Assembly: GCA_963772265.1 (NCBI GenBank)
Contig: CAVYWS010000002.1
Span: 248,001 to 312,000 of the forward strand
Direction: 5' to 3'
From: Mayfieldus sp963772265
GTDB lineage: Bacteria; Actinomycetota; Thermoleophilia; Solirubrobacterales; 70-9
Length of the DNA stretch: 64,000 bases
Of the stretch, positions 16,046-24,490 are shown piece after piece. Each line of letters begins with the position of its first letter. The first letter of the stretch is position 1. The notes below the pieces were generated by a model. It had not been told where the DNA came from. It searched no databases and saw nothing but the letters and a program-made list of their open reading frames with translations. The position numbers and the translations under genes were made by a program.

Positions 16046-17287
16046 GTGGACCCAGCCAGCAGCACCCAGCCCGCACCCGCCCTCGAGCCCTTCTCGACCC
16101 GGGCCGAGACCACGGCAGAGTTCGCCGCCCACGTCAATCGGGGGAAGGCCAGGGCGTTGGAGGCGCTGGGAATCGATCTCGTGATGGGCGAGCGCGAGGG
16201 GCCGCGCTTCCGCGACGCCTTTAGCGATCGCTGGTTCTGGAACTGCCACTGCAACGGCGGCGTCTTCAACCTCGGGCATCGAAATCCGCAGGTTGTCGAA
16301 GCCATTCGCAGCGCCCTCGAGCACCTCGACGTCGGCAACCACCACCTGATCTCGGGCTGGCGGGCGCGGCTAGCGAGGCAGCTCGCCGACAGCACCGGTG
16401 GACGCCTGCCCTTCGCCGTCTTCAGCCCCTCCGGCAGCGAGGCGGTCGACCTCGCCCTTTCGCTCGCCCGTGGCCATACCGGTCGGGAGCGGATCGTCGG
16501 CGCGGCCGGCGGCTTTCACGGCCTCGCCGGGCTTGCCCGCGCCGCCAGCGACACTCGCTGGTCGGAGCCCTTCGGCCCGCCCCTGCCCGGCTTCATCCAC
16601 GTTCCGTTCAACGATCCCGATGCGCTGAGCGCCGCCGTCGACGGCGAGACCGCCGCGGTGATCCTCGAGTCGATCCCGGCCACGCTCGGCTTTCCCCTGC
16701 CGGCTCCCGGATACCTGCGCCAGGCCGGTGAGCTCGCCCACGGGCACGAAGCGATCCTGATCCTCGACGAGGTTCAGACCGGGTTGGGACGAACCGGGAC
16801 GGCCTGGTACTACGAGCAGGAGGACGCGGAGCCCGACATCGTGATCACCGGCAAGGGCCTCGGTGGCGGTCTCTATCCCGTCAGCGCCGCGTTGCTCAGC
16901 GAGGAGCTGGAGTCCTTCTTCGACGATCAGCCGTTCGCCTACATCTCCTCCTTCGGGGGTGCCGAGATCGGCTGCGCGGCGGCGAGCGCGGTGATGGAGC
17001 TGGTCTCGACCCGGGGGTTCATGAAGCGGGTCTTGGAGCTGGGCGAGCACTTCGAGCGCGGATTCACCGGGCTGCCGTTCCAGCTTCGCCGCCGCGGGCT
17101 GACGATGGGCCTTCAGTTCGAGGACGAGCAGGGCGGCGTCGTGGCGGCAAAGGCGCTGATCGACGCCGGCGTCTTCGCGGTCTTCGCCGAGCACGATCAT
17201 TCGGTGACCCAGTTCAAGCCGCCGCTGATCCTCACCGACGCCGAAGCAGACGAGATCGTGAAGGCGGTCCGCGGGGCCCTGGGGTGA
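16046..17287 (+). CDS. Class III PLP-dependent aminotransferase
   Basis: 413 residues from the GTG at 16046, which has an ideal ribosome site (AAGGAGGA, 16033-16040); an in-frame ATG at 16016 lies ahead of that site and is rejected. The fold type I pattern is clear: FSPSGSEAVDLALSLARGHT (cofactor phosphate loop), AAVILESIPATLG, AILILDEVQTGLGRTG (D and Q at the pyridine ring) and DIVITGKGLGGGLYP with the Schiff-base lysine. The closest type is ornithine/acetylornithine or omega-amino acid aminotransferases. The substrate is unknown. The next gene starts inside its stop codon (GTGA), so the pair likely serves one pathway. Confidence 0.9.
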   Translation: MDPASSTQPAPALEPFSTRAETTAEFAAHVNRGKARALEALGIDLVMGEREGPRFRDAFSDRWFWNCHCNGGVFNLGHRNPQVVEAIRSALEHLDVGNHHLISGWRARLARQLADSTGGRLPFAVFSPSGSEAVDLALSLARGHTGRERIVGAAGGFHGLAGLARAASDTRWSEPFGPPLPGFIHVPFNDPDALSAAVDGETAAVILESIPATLGFPLPAPGYLRQAGELAHGHEAILILDEVQTGLGRTGTAWYYEQEDAEPDIVITGKGLGGGLYPVSAALLSEELESFFDDQPFAYISSFGGAEIGCAAASAVMELVSTRGFMKRVLELGEHFERGFTGLPFQLRRRGLTMGLQFEDEQGGVVAAKALIDAGVFAVFAEHDHSVTQFKPPLILTDAEADEIVKAVRGALG

Positions 17288-18183
17288 CCCTCGCCCGTGG
17301 GTTGTTGACCGAGCCGGAGCTGGAGCAGCTCGACGGCGACGTCCAGGCCGCACTGGAGACCGGTGACGAGTCGCAGCTGCGGGTGCTCGGCTTCGGCGAG
17401 ATCTCACTTGTACTCGGCTGGCCCCGGGAGGATCCGGACTTCGCCTGCAAGCCCCTCCCCACCTTCCCGAGTCGCGCCCGCTTCGATTCCTACCGGCGCA
17501 CCCTCGACGACTACGTCGAAGCGCTCCGCGATGCAGAGGTCGAGGTCGTGGAAACGACCCTTCAGGCCGTCGGACGGCCTGACGGCACGGTCGCCGGCTA
17601 CGCAGTCCAGCCGATCCTTGCGCCGCAGTCCCTGGCACCGGTTGTCCTGCGGACCGGCGACTCGTCAGCCGGGCATCCGCTGGTCGAGGCCGTCGTCGAG
17701 ACGGCGGCTGCGGCGATCGGCCCGCGGCTCGGCATCGACGCGCAGCTCTCAAACTGGTGGTGGGACGAAGGTCGCCTGCGGTATCTCGACGTCACGACGC
17801 CAATGCTCTGGGACCTGCATGGGCGACCCAGCTTGGACCTCGACCTGCTCGTGCAGCCGCTGCCGCCGCCCGTGCGGTGGCCGGTGAAGCGGTTCCTCGG
17901 CCCGCGGATCCTCGACGGCTACCGCAAGCCGCGCGGCGTCTTCAGCGATCTCTGCGGCAACCTGGTCAAGGAGGGGCTCGACCGCTGGCTGCCGCTCTTC
18001 CTGGCGCCGATCAACCGCCACCTCGACCAGCCGATGACGGAGGACGAGGTGCGCCGCTACTACCGCTCCGATGCGCGGCTGTGGGGTGCCCTGCTGGCCC
18101 TGCGCCGGCTCGACCGCGGCTGGCAGCGACGGGTGAGGCGCCGTCCCTATCCGTTCATGCTGCCGGGGCGAATCGAACGCTAG
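17284..18183 (+). CDS. Kinase-like protein (DUF6206-type), coupled to the aminotransferase
   Basis: 299 residues from a GTG overlapping the aminotransferase stop. The layout suggests an atypical small-molecule kinase: a glycine-containing first strand (LGFGEISLVLGWP), a lysine in DFACKPLPTF that could bind ATP, the hinge-like AGYAVQPIL, then GIDAQLSNWWWDEGRLRYLD, where Asn and the final Asp sit where catalytic-loop Asn and metal-binding Asp would be. The C-terminus is helical and Arg-rich. I recall similar proteins as DUF6206, but I am not certain. Substrate unknown; an amine or sugar made or used by the upstream aminotransferase is a reasonable guess. Confidence 0.7.
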   Translation: MTLARGLLTEPELEQLDGDVQAALETGDESQLRVLGFGEISLVLGWPREDPDFACKPLPTFPSRARFDSYRRTLDDYVEALRDAEVEVVETTLQAVGRPDGTVAGYAVQPILAPQSLAPVVLRTGDSSAGHPLVEAVVETAAAAIGPRLGIDAQLSNWWWDEGRLRYLDVTTPMLWDLHGRPSLDLDLLVQPLPPPVRWPVKRFLGPRILDGYRKPRGVFSDLCGNLVKEGLDRWLPLFLAPINRHLDQPMTEDEVRRYYRSDARLWGALLALRRLDRGWQRRVRRRPYPFMLPGRIER

Positions 18184-18187
18184 GGAG

Positions 18188-19609
18188 CTAGAGGTCCTCG
18201 AGGGCGGCGGTGATCTCGCCCACCGAGGCCTTGGCGTCGCCGAACAGCATCGAGGTCTTCTCGTGGTAGAAGAGGTCGTTGTCGATCCCGGCGAAGCCGG
18301 GGTTCATCGAGCGCTTCAGGACGATCACCTGGTGGGCCTGGTCGACCTCGATGATCGGCATCCCGTAGATCGGGCTGCCCTCGTCGTCCTTCGCGGCCGG
18401 GTTGGTGACGTCGTTTGCGCCGATCACCAGGGCGACGTCGGTCTGCGGCATCTCGGGATTGATCTCATCCATCTCGCGCAGCTGCTCGTAGGGGACGTCG
18501 GCCTCTGCCAGCAGCACGTTCATGTGCCCTGGCATCCGCCCCGCCACGGGGTGGATCGCGTACTGGACCTTGACCCCCTTGCGCTCCAGCTCGGTCGCCA
18601 TCTCCTTGACCGCGTGCTGGGCCTGTGCCACCGCCATCCCGTAGCCGGGAACGATCACGACCTGATCGGCGTAGGCGAGCGCGATCGCCGCGTCCTGGGC
18701 GCCCATCGACTTGTAGGGCCGCTCCTCGGCCGTCCCGGGGCCCGCCGCCGAGGGAGCGCCGAAGCCGGAGAACAGCAGGTTGGCGACCGAGCGGTTCATC
18801 GCCTCGCTCATCTCCAGGGTGAGGATCGTTCCCGAGGAGCCGACCAGGGTGCCGGCGACGATCAGCGCGACGTTGTCGAGCGCGAACCCCGCGGCCGCGG
18901 CGGCGAGGCCTGTGAACGCGTTGAGCAGCGAGATCACCACCGGCATGTCGGCGCCGCCGATCGGTAAGACGAAGAGGTTTCCGAGCACCGCCGATCCGAC
19001 CAGCACACCGATGAACAGGGCCTGCGACGGGTCGGAGCCGTGGTTCGCTGCCAGCACCACGCAGGCCGCCAGGATCGCCGCCAGCAGCGCCCCGTTGAAG
19101 ATGTGCTGGCCGGGGAGCAGGATCGGCCGTCCCGAGATCAGCTCCTGGAGCTTGGCGAAGGCGATGTTCGAGCCCCAGAACGAGATCGATCCGATCACTG
19201 CCGAGAAGAGGATCGGGATCATCACGTCGAGCGGGATCTCCCCGCCGAGGTCGAGCTGGTGACGGAACTCGGCCCAGGAGATCAACGCCGCGGCTCCGCC
19301 GCCGACGCCGTTGAACAGCGCCACCATCTGCGGCATCGCGGTCATCTTCACGTTGCGCGCCGCCGGGACGCCGACCGCGGTGCCGACCGCGAGGCCGGCG
19401 ACGATCAGGCCCCAGTTGCCGACGTCGTTGCGGAGCAGGGTGGCGACGACGGCGATCGCCATTCCCCCCGCGGCGATCAGGTTGCCCCGCTTGGCGGTGG
19501 TCGGGTGGGTCCCCTGCATGAGCCCGTAGATGAACAGCGAGAAGGCGACGATGTACATCGCCGTGATCGCGTCGGAGTTCGGCGCCAGGGCAAGCGGCAG
19601 CACCGGCAT
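18188..19609 (-). CDS. pntB: NAD(P) transhydrogenase subunit beta
   Basis: 473 residues. Membrane domain (about eight or nine helices, residues 10-260) plus the NADP-binding domain III, marked by VVIVPGYGMAVAQAQHAV, then VQYAIHPVAGRMPGHMNVLL and DVALVIGANDVTNPAAKDD. With the two alpha parts it forms the proton-pumping transhydrogenase, which uses the proton gradient to reduce NADP+ with NADH. The ATG overlaps the stop of the preceding gene by one base. The split alpha (two genes) is common in actinobacteria and alphaproteobacteria. Confidence 0.96.
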   Translation of the reverse strand: MPVLPLALAPNSDAITAMYIVAFSLFIYGLMQGTHPTTAKRGNLIAAGGMAIAVVATLLRNDVGNWGLIVAGLAVGTAVGVPAARNVKMTAMPQMVALFNGVGGGAAALISWAEFRHQLDLGGEIPLDVMIPILFSAVIGSISFWGSNIAFAKLQELISGRPILLPGQHIFNGALLAAILAACVVLAANHGSDPSQALFIGVLVGSAVLGNLFVLPIGGADMPVVISLLNAFTGLAAAAAGFALDNVALIVAGTLVGSSGTILTLEMSEAMNRSVANLLFSGFGAPSAAGPGTAEERPYKSMGAQDAAIALAYADQVVIVPGYGMAVAQAQHAVKEMATELERKGVKVQYAIHPVAGRMPGHMNVLLAEADVPYEQLREMDEINPEMPQTDVALVIGANDVTNPAAKDDEGSPIYGMPIIEVDQAHQVIVLKRSMNPGFAGIDNDLFYHEKTSMLFGDAKASVGEITAALEDL

Positions 19610-19920
19610 CAGCTCTCTTTGCCGTCCTCCGAGGACGCCGGCTTTGGCTTCCTCGTGAACATCCCAAGCATCCGGTCGGTGACCAGGAATCCGCCGACGA
19701 TGTTGATCGTCCCGAAGGCGATCGCGATCAAGCTGATCAGGTCCTCCAGGACTCCGTCGGCGGTGCCGACCACGATCAGCCCGCCGAGCAGGACGATCCC
19801 GTGGATCGCGTTGGTCTGCGACATCAGCGGCGTGTGCAGGGTCGTCGGCACCTTCGAGATCACGGCGAAGCCGGCGAACGCCGCCAGCACGAAGATCACG
19901 AACTCGGTTGCAAGGTCCAT
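19609..19920 (-). CDS. pntA2: NAD(P) transhydrogenase subunit alpha part 2
   Basis: 103 residues with three membrane helices: EFVIFVLAAFAGFAVIS, then LHTPLMSQTNAIHGIVLLGG and LISLIAIAFGTINIVGGFLV. It is the membrane segment of the alpha subunit when that subunit is split; the TPLMSQTNAIHGI block is diagnostic. It lies 2 bases after pntA1 and overlaps pntB, so all three are made together. Confidence 0.95.
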   Translation of the reverse strand: MDLATEFVIFVLAAFAGFAVISKVPTTLHTPLMSQTNAIHGIVLLGGLIVVGTADGVLEDLISLIAIAFGTINIVGGFLVTDRMLGMFTRKPKPASSEDGKES

Positions 19921-19922
19921 GT

Positions 19923-21053
19923 CTAGCCTCCCTCCGCGACCTCGCGGGCGCGCTCGTTGCGGATCTCGCCCTCGTGGGTGATGCAGGCGCCGGCGATGAT
20001 CTCGTCGTCGAAGTCGATCTTCAGGTTGCCCGCCTCGTCGACCATCAGGCCGAGCAGGTTCTCGACGTTCTTGGCGTAGAGCTGGGAAGCGTGGGTGGAC
20101 ATCTCGCTCGGCAGGTTGGTCGGGCCGATCACCTTCACGCCGTCCACCTCGACCGTCTCGCCTGCCTGCGAGGACTCGACGTTGCCACCCGAGTCGGCGG
20201 CCATGTCGACGATCACCGAGCCCGGCTGCATCCCCCGCACCGCCTCGGCGGTGATCAGCAGCGGCGCCGGGCGGCCGGGGATCTGGGCGGTGGTGATGAT
20301 CACGTCCTGCCTGGCGGCGTTCTCGGTCAGCGCCTCGCGCACCTGCTCGTTCTCCTCCTCGGTCAGAGGGCGGGCGTAGCCGCCCTCGCCCTCGGCGTCG
20401 GGGATGAAGTCGAGCTCGAGCGGACGGCCGCCGAGGCTGGCGATCTGCTCCCAGGCGGCGCGGCGGATGTCGAAGCCGGTGACGATCGCCCCCAGCCGCT
20501 TCGCGGTCGCGATCGCCTGCAGGCCGGCGACCCCGGCGCCGAGCACCAGCACCTTGGCGGGGGCCACGGTTCCGGCGGCGGTGGTCATCATCGGAAAGAA
20601 GCGCCCCGCCTCGCGTGCCGCCAGCAGCGCCGCAGCGTAGCCCGCGACGTTGGCCTGCGAGCTGAGCGCATCCATCGCCTGGGCGCGGGTGATTCGGGGG
20701 ATCGCCTCCATTGCGAAGCTGGTCACGCCGGCCTCGGCCAGGGCCTTTGTCGTCTCCCCCGAGGTCAGCGGAGCCAGGTGGCCGATCAGGATCTGTCCCT
20801 TCTTCAGCCGCCCGATCTCCTCGGCGGTCGGCACGGCGACGTGCAGGACCACATCGGCGCCCCAGGCGGCGTCGGCGGTGCCGACCTCGGCGCCGGCCTC
20901 GCTGTACTCCTCGTCGGGATGCCCCGCGCCGGCGCCGGCGCCCGACTCGACCGCGACCCCGACTTCTGACTTGCGCAGCGACCGGACGATGTCGGGCACG
21001 AGCGCCACGCGGCGCTCCCCTTCGGCGGACTCTTTGGGGACCCCAATCCTCAT
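19923..21053 (-). CDS. pntA1: NAD(P) transhydrogenase subunit alpha part 1
   Basis: 376 residues. Soluble NAD(H)-binding domain I, related to alanine dehydrogenase. Starts MRIGVPKESAEGERRVALVP; NAD loop in AKVLVLGAGVAGLQAIATAK followed by RLGAIVTGFD; then AEAVRGMQPGSVIVDMAADS and the C-terminal INFS-like part. Hydride moves from NADH bound here to NADP+ on PntB. First gene of the pntA1-pntA2-pntB operon. It is divergent from no close gene: the next minus-strand gene ends 58 bases upstream. Confidence 0.96.
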   Translation of the reverse strand: MRIGVPKESAEGERRVALVPDIVRSLRKSEVGVAVESGAGAGAGHPDEEYSEAGAEVGTADAAWGADVVLHVAVPTAEEIGRLKKGQILIGHLAPLTSGETTKALAEAGVTSFAMEAIPRITRAQAMDALSSQANVAGYAAALLAAREAGRFFPMMTTAAGTVAPAKVLVLGAGVAGLQAIATAKRLGAIVTGFDIRRAAWEQIASLGGRPLELDFIPDAEGEGGYARPLTEEENEQVREALTENAARQDVIITTAQIPGRPAPLLITAEAVRGMQPGSVIVDMAADSGGNVESSQAGETVEVDGVKVIGPTNLPSEMSTHASQLYAKNVENLLGLMVDEAGNLKIDFDDEIIAGACITHEGEIRNERAREVAEGG

Positions 21054-21111
21054 GGGCGAGAGCGGCGGAGCCTATGCAATCCGCGCCGCCTGGGTCGCGG
21101 CAGGCGAGGAC

Positions 21112-21756
21112 TCAGATCCATTCCAGGATCGGGCCGAAGACGAGCAACGCGACGACGACCAAAGACGCCATCGTCCCGACGAAGCGCAGCTGCCGGCGCA
21201 GGTCCCGCATGTCGTAGACGTAGGCACTGACGAGGAAGAACCACAGATAGCCGAAGATGACGATCAGGGGCACGAATGGGACGTTCCACCACCAGTAGTC
21301 CCAGTGGAAATAGCCCGTTCCGTGCAGCAGGACCTCGACGAAAACGGCGAAGACCGAGAAGCCGAGGCCGATCGCAAGCCGGTTCGGCATCCCAAGCAGG
21401 CGGGTTCCCGGGTCGGGCGGCAGCGTCTTGGCGTAGATCACCCCCGAGATCGCGAACATCAGCGAGATCTCGATCGTCAGCCCGATCAGCACCAGGTAGG
21501 CGGTGTCGCCGGTCACGGCCCAGAGCGGAGCGCGGTGGCTGAAGTGCAGCACCAGGGAGTTGCCGATCTCGTTGATCCAATCGGCGAGCCAGAACGCGAC
21601 GCCGGCGAGGACGATGTCCCAGCGCCGCCGCTCGACCTCGACCGCATAGACGTAGAGAACGAGCGCCAACAGCGTCACCACGTACCACTTGAACTGGTGC
21701 TCGTCACGCAGGAGGTGCTGCGCCTCCCGCGTAAAGTCGGTTATCGCGATCAGCAC
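21112..21756 (-). CDS. Six-pass membrane protein, unknown
   Basis: 214 residues with about six hydrophobic segments, among them WYVVTLLALVLYVYAVEV, LVLIGLTIEISLMFAISGV and FVPLIVIFGYLWFFLVSAYV. Charged residues are concentrated in short loops (VERRRWD, RDLRRQLR). A run of aromatic residues (HGTGYFHWDYWWWNVPFVP) sits in the predicted outer loop and is notable. I do not recognise a family. Same strand as the transhydrogenase operon downstream but with a 58-base gap. Confidence 0.75.
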   Translation of the reverse strand: MLIAITDFTREAQHLLRDEHQFKWYVVTLLALVLYVYAVEVERRRWDIVLAGVAFWLADWINEIGNSLVLHFSHRAPLWAVTGDTAYLVLIGLTIEISLMFAISGVIYAKTLPPDPGTRLLGMPNRLAIGLGFSVFAVFVEVLLHGTGYFHWDYWWWNVPFVPLIVIFGYLWFFLVSAYVYDMRDLRRQLRFVGTMASLVVVALLVFGPILEWI

Positions 21757-21768
21757 CCTGGCGCGCGG

Positions 21769-22842
21769 CTAGGAGGCCGAGGGCGCGGGGCTCGAGACGC
21801 CGGCGATCGCCGCCAGGCGCTCCAGGGTGTGGACCCGCTCGCCGGCCTCGAGCTGGACCGGCGAGACGATCAGCCGCGAAACTCCGACCTCGCGGTAGCG
21901 CTCGATCCGCTGCGTCACCTGCTCCTCGGTGCCGACCAGCGAGGTGGCCTCGGCGACCTCGTCGGGAATCGCCTCGTAGGCCGCCTCGCGGTCGCCGTCG
22001 AGGTAGAGGCGCTGGACCTCGTCGGCGACGTCGCCGAACCCGAAGCGATGCGCCAGGTCGACGTAGAAGTTGGTCTTGCGGCTGCCCATGCCGCCGAAAT
22101 AGAGCAGCAGCCCCGCTTTGACGATCCCCCGTGCCGCCTCGAGGTCGCCGTCGATCGCCACCTGCAGGGTCGGTGAGATCTCGAGGTCGTCGCGAGCCCG
22201 CCCGCTCTTGGCGAGGCCGGCGTCGAGGTGCTCCCCCCAGGCGTCCTCGAAGGCCTCGGCGTTGGAGAAGATCGGGATCCAGCCGTCGGCGATCTCCGCC
22301 GCCAGCTCCACCGACTTGCGGCCGATCGCCCCGAGAAAGATCGGGATGTGGTTGCGGAGCGGGTGAAAGTTGAGCTTCAGTGCCTTTCCCTCGCCGTCCG
22401 GCAGGGGCAGCTTGTAGTGCTCGCCGTCGTATGTGACCGGGCCCTCGCGGGCGACGATCTTGCGCACGATCTCGACGTACTCGCGGGTCCGCCCCCAGGG
22501 CTTCGCGTAGGGGACCCCGTACCAGCCCTCGGAGACCTGAGGCCCCGAGGGTCCGAAGCCGAAGAGGAAGCGCCCGCCCGAGAGAGCGTCGATCGTGCAG
22601 CCGGCCATCGCCGCGGCGGCCGGCGGCCGCGCCGGAACCTGCATGATCGCGGCGCCGAGCTTGATCGTCTCCGTCTGGGCCGCGAACCAGGCCAGCACGC
22701 TGACCACGTCGGAGCCGTAGGACTCGGCCACCCAGACCGACTCGTAGCCGAGGCCCTCGGCGCGGCGGACGATCTCGATCGCCTCCGGTCCCTTGGGACC
22801 GATCCCCCAGTAGCCGAGGTTGAGGCCCAGCTTCAGCGCCAT
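21769..22842 (-). CDS. LLM-class F420-dependent oxidoreductase
   Basis: 357 residues, luciferase-like TIM barrel. Opening LKLGLNLGYWGIGPKGPEAI, then GYESVWVAESYGSDVVSVLA, AAIMQVPARPPAAAAMAGCT and GRFLFGFGPSGPQVSEGWYG follow the MSMEG-type F420 LLM pattern, including G-P-S-G-P-Q-V-x-E-G-W-Y-G, which is typical of the group with F420-linked reductase activity. The C-terminal block SLVGTEEQVTQRIERYREVG closes the fold. Substrate unknown. Only about 25% similar by eye to the other LLM gene at 9888, so they are not recent duplicates. Confidence 0.9.
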   Translation of the reverse strand: MALKLGLNLGYWGIGPKGPEAIEIVRRAEGLGYESVWVAESYGSDVVSVLAWFAAQTETIKLGAAIMQVPARPPAAAAMAGCTIDALSGGRFLFGFGPSGPQVSEGWYGVPYAKPWGRTREYVEIVRKIVAREGPVTYDGEHYKLPLPDGEGKALKLNFHPLRNHIPIFLGAIGRKSVELAAEIADGWIPIFSNAEAFEDAWGEHLDAGLAKSGRARDDLEISPTLQVAIDGDLEAARGIVKAGLLLYFGGMGSRKTNFYVDLAHRFGFGDVADEVQRLYLDGDREAAYEAIPDEVAEATSLVGTEEQVTQRIERYREVGVSRLIVSPVQLEAGERVHTLERLAAIAGVSSPAPSAS

Positions 22843-22855
22843 CTGGCGCCGAACC

Positions 22856-24307
22856 CTATTGCTTTTGCTTGTCCCGGCCGCGGCCGCCGCGCAGCCTGTC
22901 GTGGCCGGGGCCGCCGGTCAGCTTGTCGCGGCCCGGCCCCCCCTTGAGCAGGTCGTTGCCCCTGCCGCCGACCAGGTTGTCGCGCTTCTGCTGGCCGTAG
23001 AGCTTGTCCTTGCCGCGGCCGCCGTCGGCCTTGTCGTTGCCCCTCCCGCCCTTGATCGAGTCGGCCCCGTCGCCGCCGAGGATCACGTCGGATCCGAATC
23101 CGCCCAGGAAGCGGTCCTTGCCGTCGCGGCCAACCAGCCGGTCGCGGCCACCTTCGCCGCAGATCAGGTCCGGTCCACCCTTGCCGTCGACGATGTCGTC
23201 GCCCCCGCGGGCGGCGATCACGTCGGCGCCCTCGGTGCCGGTCAGCGCGTCGGCGCTCTCGGTGCCGACGATCGTCGCGTAGCGGCCGAGACAGGTCGGC
23301 GGGACGACGATCAGGCCGCGCGGGTCGACGAGAAGCGCGGTGGGCGAAGCCGGGTCGCCGGTGACGGCGGACTGGATGCCGGTGCTCGGATCAACCCGGA
23401 TCACCCCGCCGCCGCCCGCGAAGGCCTCGCTGTCGGCGACCAGCGCCCTACCGTCGAGGTCGATCGCGATCGCGTCAGGGGCTGCAAAGCCGCCACCGGT
23501 GGAGAGCCCGTACTGCTGCCCGCTTGAGCGGTTGACGAGGATCACGCCGTCGGCGCTGGGGTCGGGCGCGGTATTCGCGACAAGCAGCGTCCCCGGGGTC
23601 TCGACCGCGACCCCGAGTGGCTGGGAGAAGAGATCGCTCTGCGAGGTCGCGTTGCTGGTCACGGCCTTCTGCTCGCCGCTCTCGGGATCGACGGCGACGA
23701 TTGCCCCGCCCGAGGCCGGCGGGGGTGAATCCGGGTCCGCGACCAGGATCGTCCCGGTGCGCTCGATCGCGATCCCGGACGGGTTGGAGAAAAGGTTCGC
23801 TGAGGAGATCGCGTTGTCGGAGACCCGCGACTGCTCGCCGCTGCCGGCGTCGACCGAGATCACCGCGCCGCTGCCGCCGTCGGCGTTGGGGTCGGTGACA
23901 AGAAGCTTGCCCGAATGCGCCACCGCCAACCCCAGCGGATCCTCGAAGAACCCCGGGCTGGAGAGGGTGTTGTTCGAGAGCGGCGTCTGCTGGCCGGTGT
24001 CGGGGTCGACCCGGATCAAGCCGCCGCTGCCGCCGAAGGCGTTGGGGTCGGCGACGATCAGACTGCCGTCGGAGTCCAGAGCGACTCCGCTCGGATCCCG
24101 GAACAGGTTCTCGGCCGAGATCGTCTCGTTGGAGATCGGGGTCTGGGCGCCGCTGTCGGGGTTGACGTCGATCAGCCCGCCGTTGCCGCCGAAGGCGTTG
24201 GGGTCGGCGACGACGATGTCGCCCGCCTGCAGCTGGGCGCCCGCGGCTGCAGGCGCCAGGGCGAATGCGACGAGCAGCGCCGCGGTCGTTTTGACTAGCG
24301 ATCGCAT
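22856..24307 (-). CDS. Secreted six-bladed propeller protein with C-terminal RTX-like repeats
   Basis: 483 residues. Sec signal peptide (TTAALLVAFALAPAAAGA). Residues 30-330 hold six repeats of about 49 residues built on VADPNAFGGxGGLIxVDPxS-G-Q, the pattern of NHL/SMP-30-type beta-propellers. After VPPTCLGRYATIVGTESADA come about a dozen nonapeptide RTX-like repeats (GGDGADSIKG, GGRGNDLLKG, GGPGRDKLTG), unusually rich in Lys and Arg; these fold into Ca-binding beta rolls. No type I secretion genes are nearby, so export is by Sec. Likely a cell-surface or matrix protein; ligand unknown. Confidence 0.85.
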   Translation of the reverse strand: MRSLVKTTAALLVAFALAPAAAGAQLQAGDIVVADPNAFGGNGGLIDVNPDSGAQTPISNETISAENLFRDPSGVALDSDGSLIVADPNAFGGSGGLIRVDPDTGQQTPLSNNTLSSPGFFEDPLGLAVAHSGKLLVTDPNADGGSGAVISVDAGSGEQSRVSDNAISSANLFSNPSGIAIERTGTILVADPDSPPPASGGAIVAVDPESGEQKAVTSNATSQSDLFSQPLGVAVETPGTLLVANTAPDPSADGVILVNRSSGQQYGLSTGGGFAAPDAIAIDLDGRALVADSEAFAGGGGVIRVDPSTGIQSAVTGDPASPTALLVDPRGLIVVPPTCLGRYATIVGTESADALTGTEGADVIAARGGDDIVDGKGGPDLICGEGGRDRLVGRDGKDRFLGGFGSDVILGGDGADSIKGGRGNDKADGGRGKDKLYGQQKRDNLVGGRGNDLLKGGPGRDKLTGGPGHDRLRGGRGRDKQKQ

Positions 24308-24433
24308 CCTGTGGACCCCCCAACCCGAACCGGCGGCGATGGTAGCGGCAGCAGGGCCCGACCAGATCGCATCTCGGGCTCATCGGCCTGACGTCTCACT
24401 CACGCACGATTCAGCGGCTCGCGTCGCCGCTCG

Positions 24434-24466
24434 GCCTGCTTCCCCCGATCTGCTCGGTTCGGGACC
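24434..24466 (+). repeat. Dispersed intergenic repeat, copy B
   Basis: Begins GCCTGCTTCCCCCGATCTGC then TCGGTTCGGGACC. It matches copy C over the first 25 bases with one difference and copy A closely. It lies 25 bases before the P-type ATPase start, in the divergent gap. Confidence 0.5.
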
Positions 24467-24490
24467 CTGCTGCTCCGGTATAGATGGACC

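Noticed and set aside
20650..22176. Plus-strand open frame of 508 codons opposite pntA1 and the membrane protein
   Set aside because: Low-complexity Asp/Arg/Gln composition and opposite to well-recognised genes.
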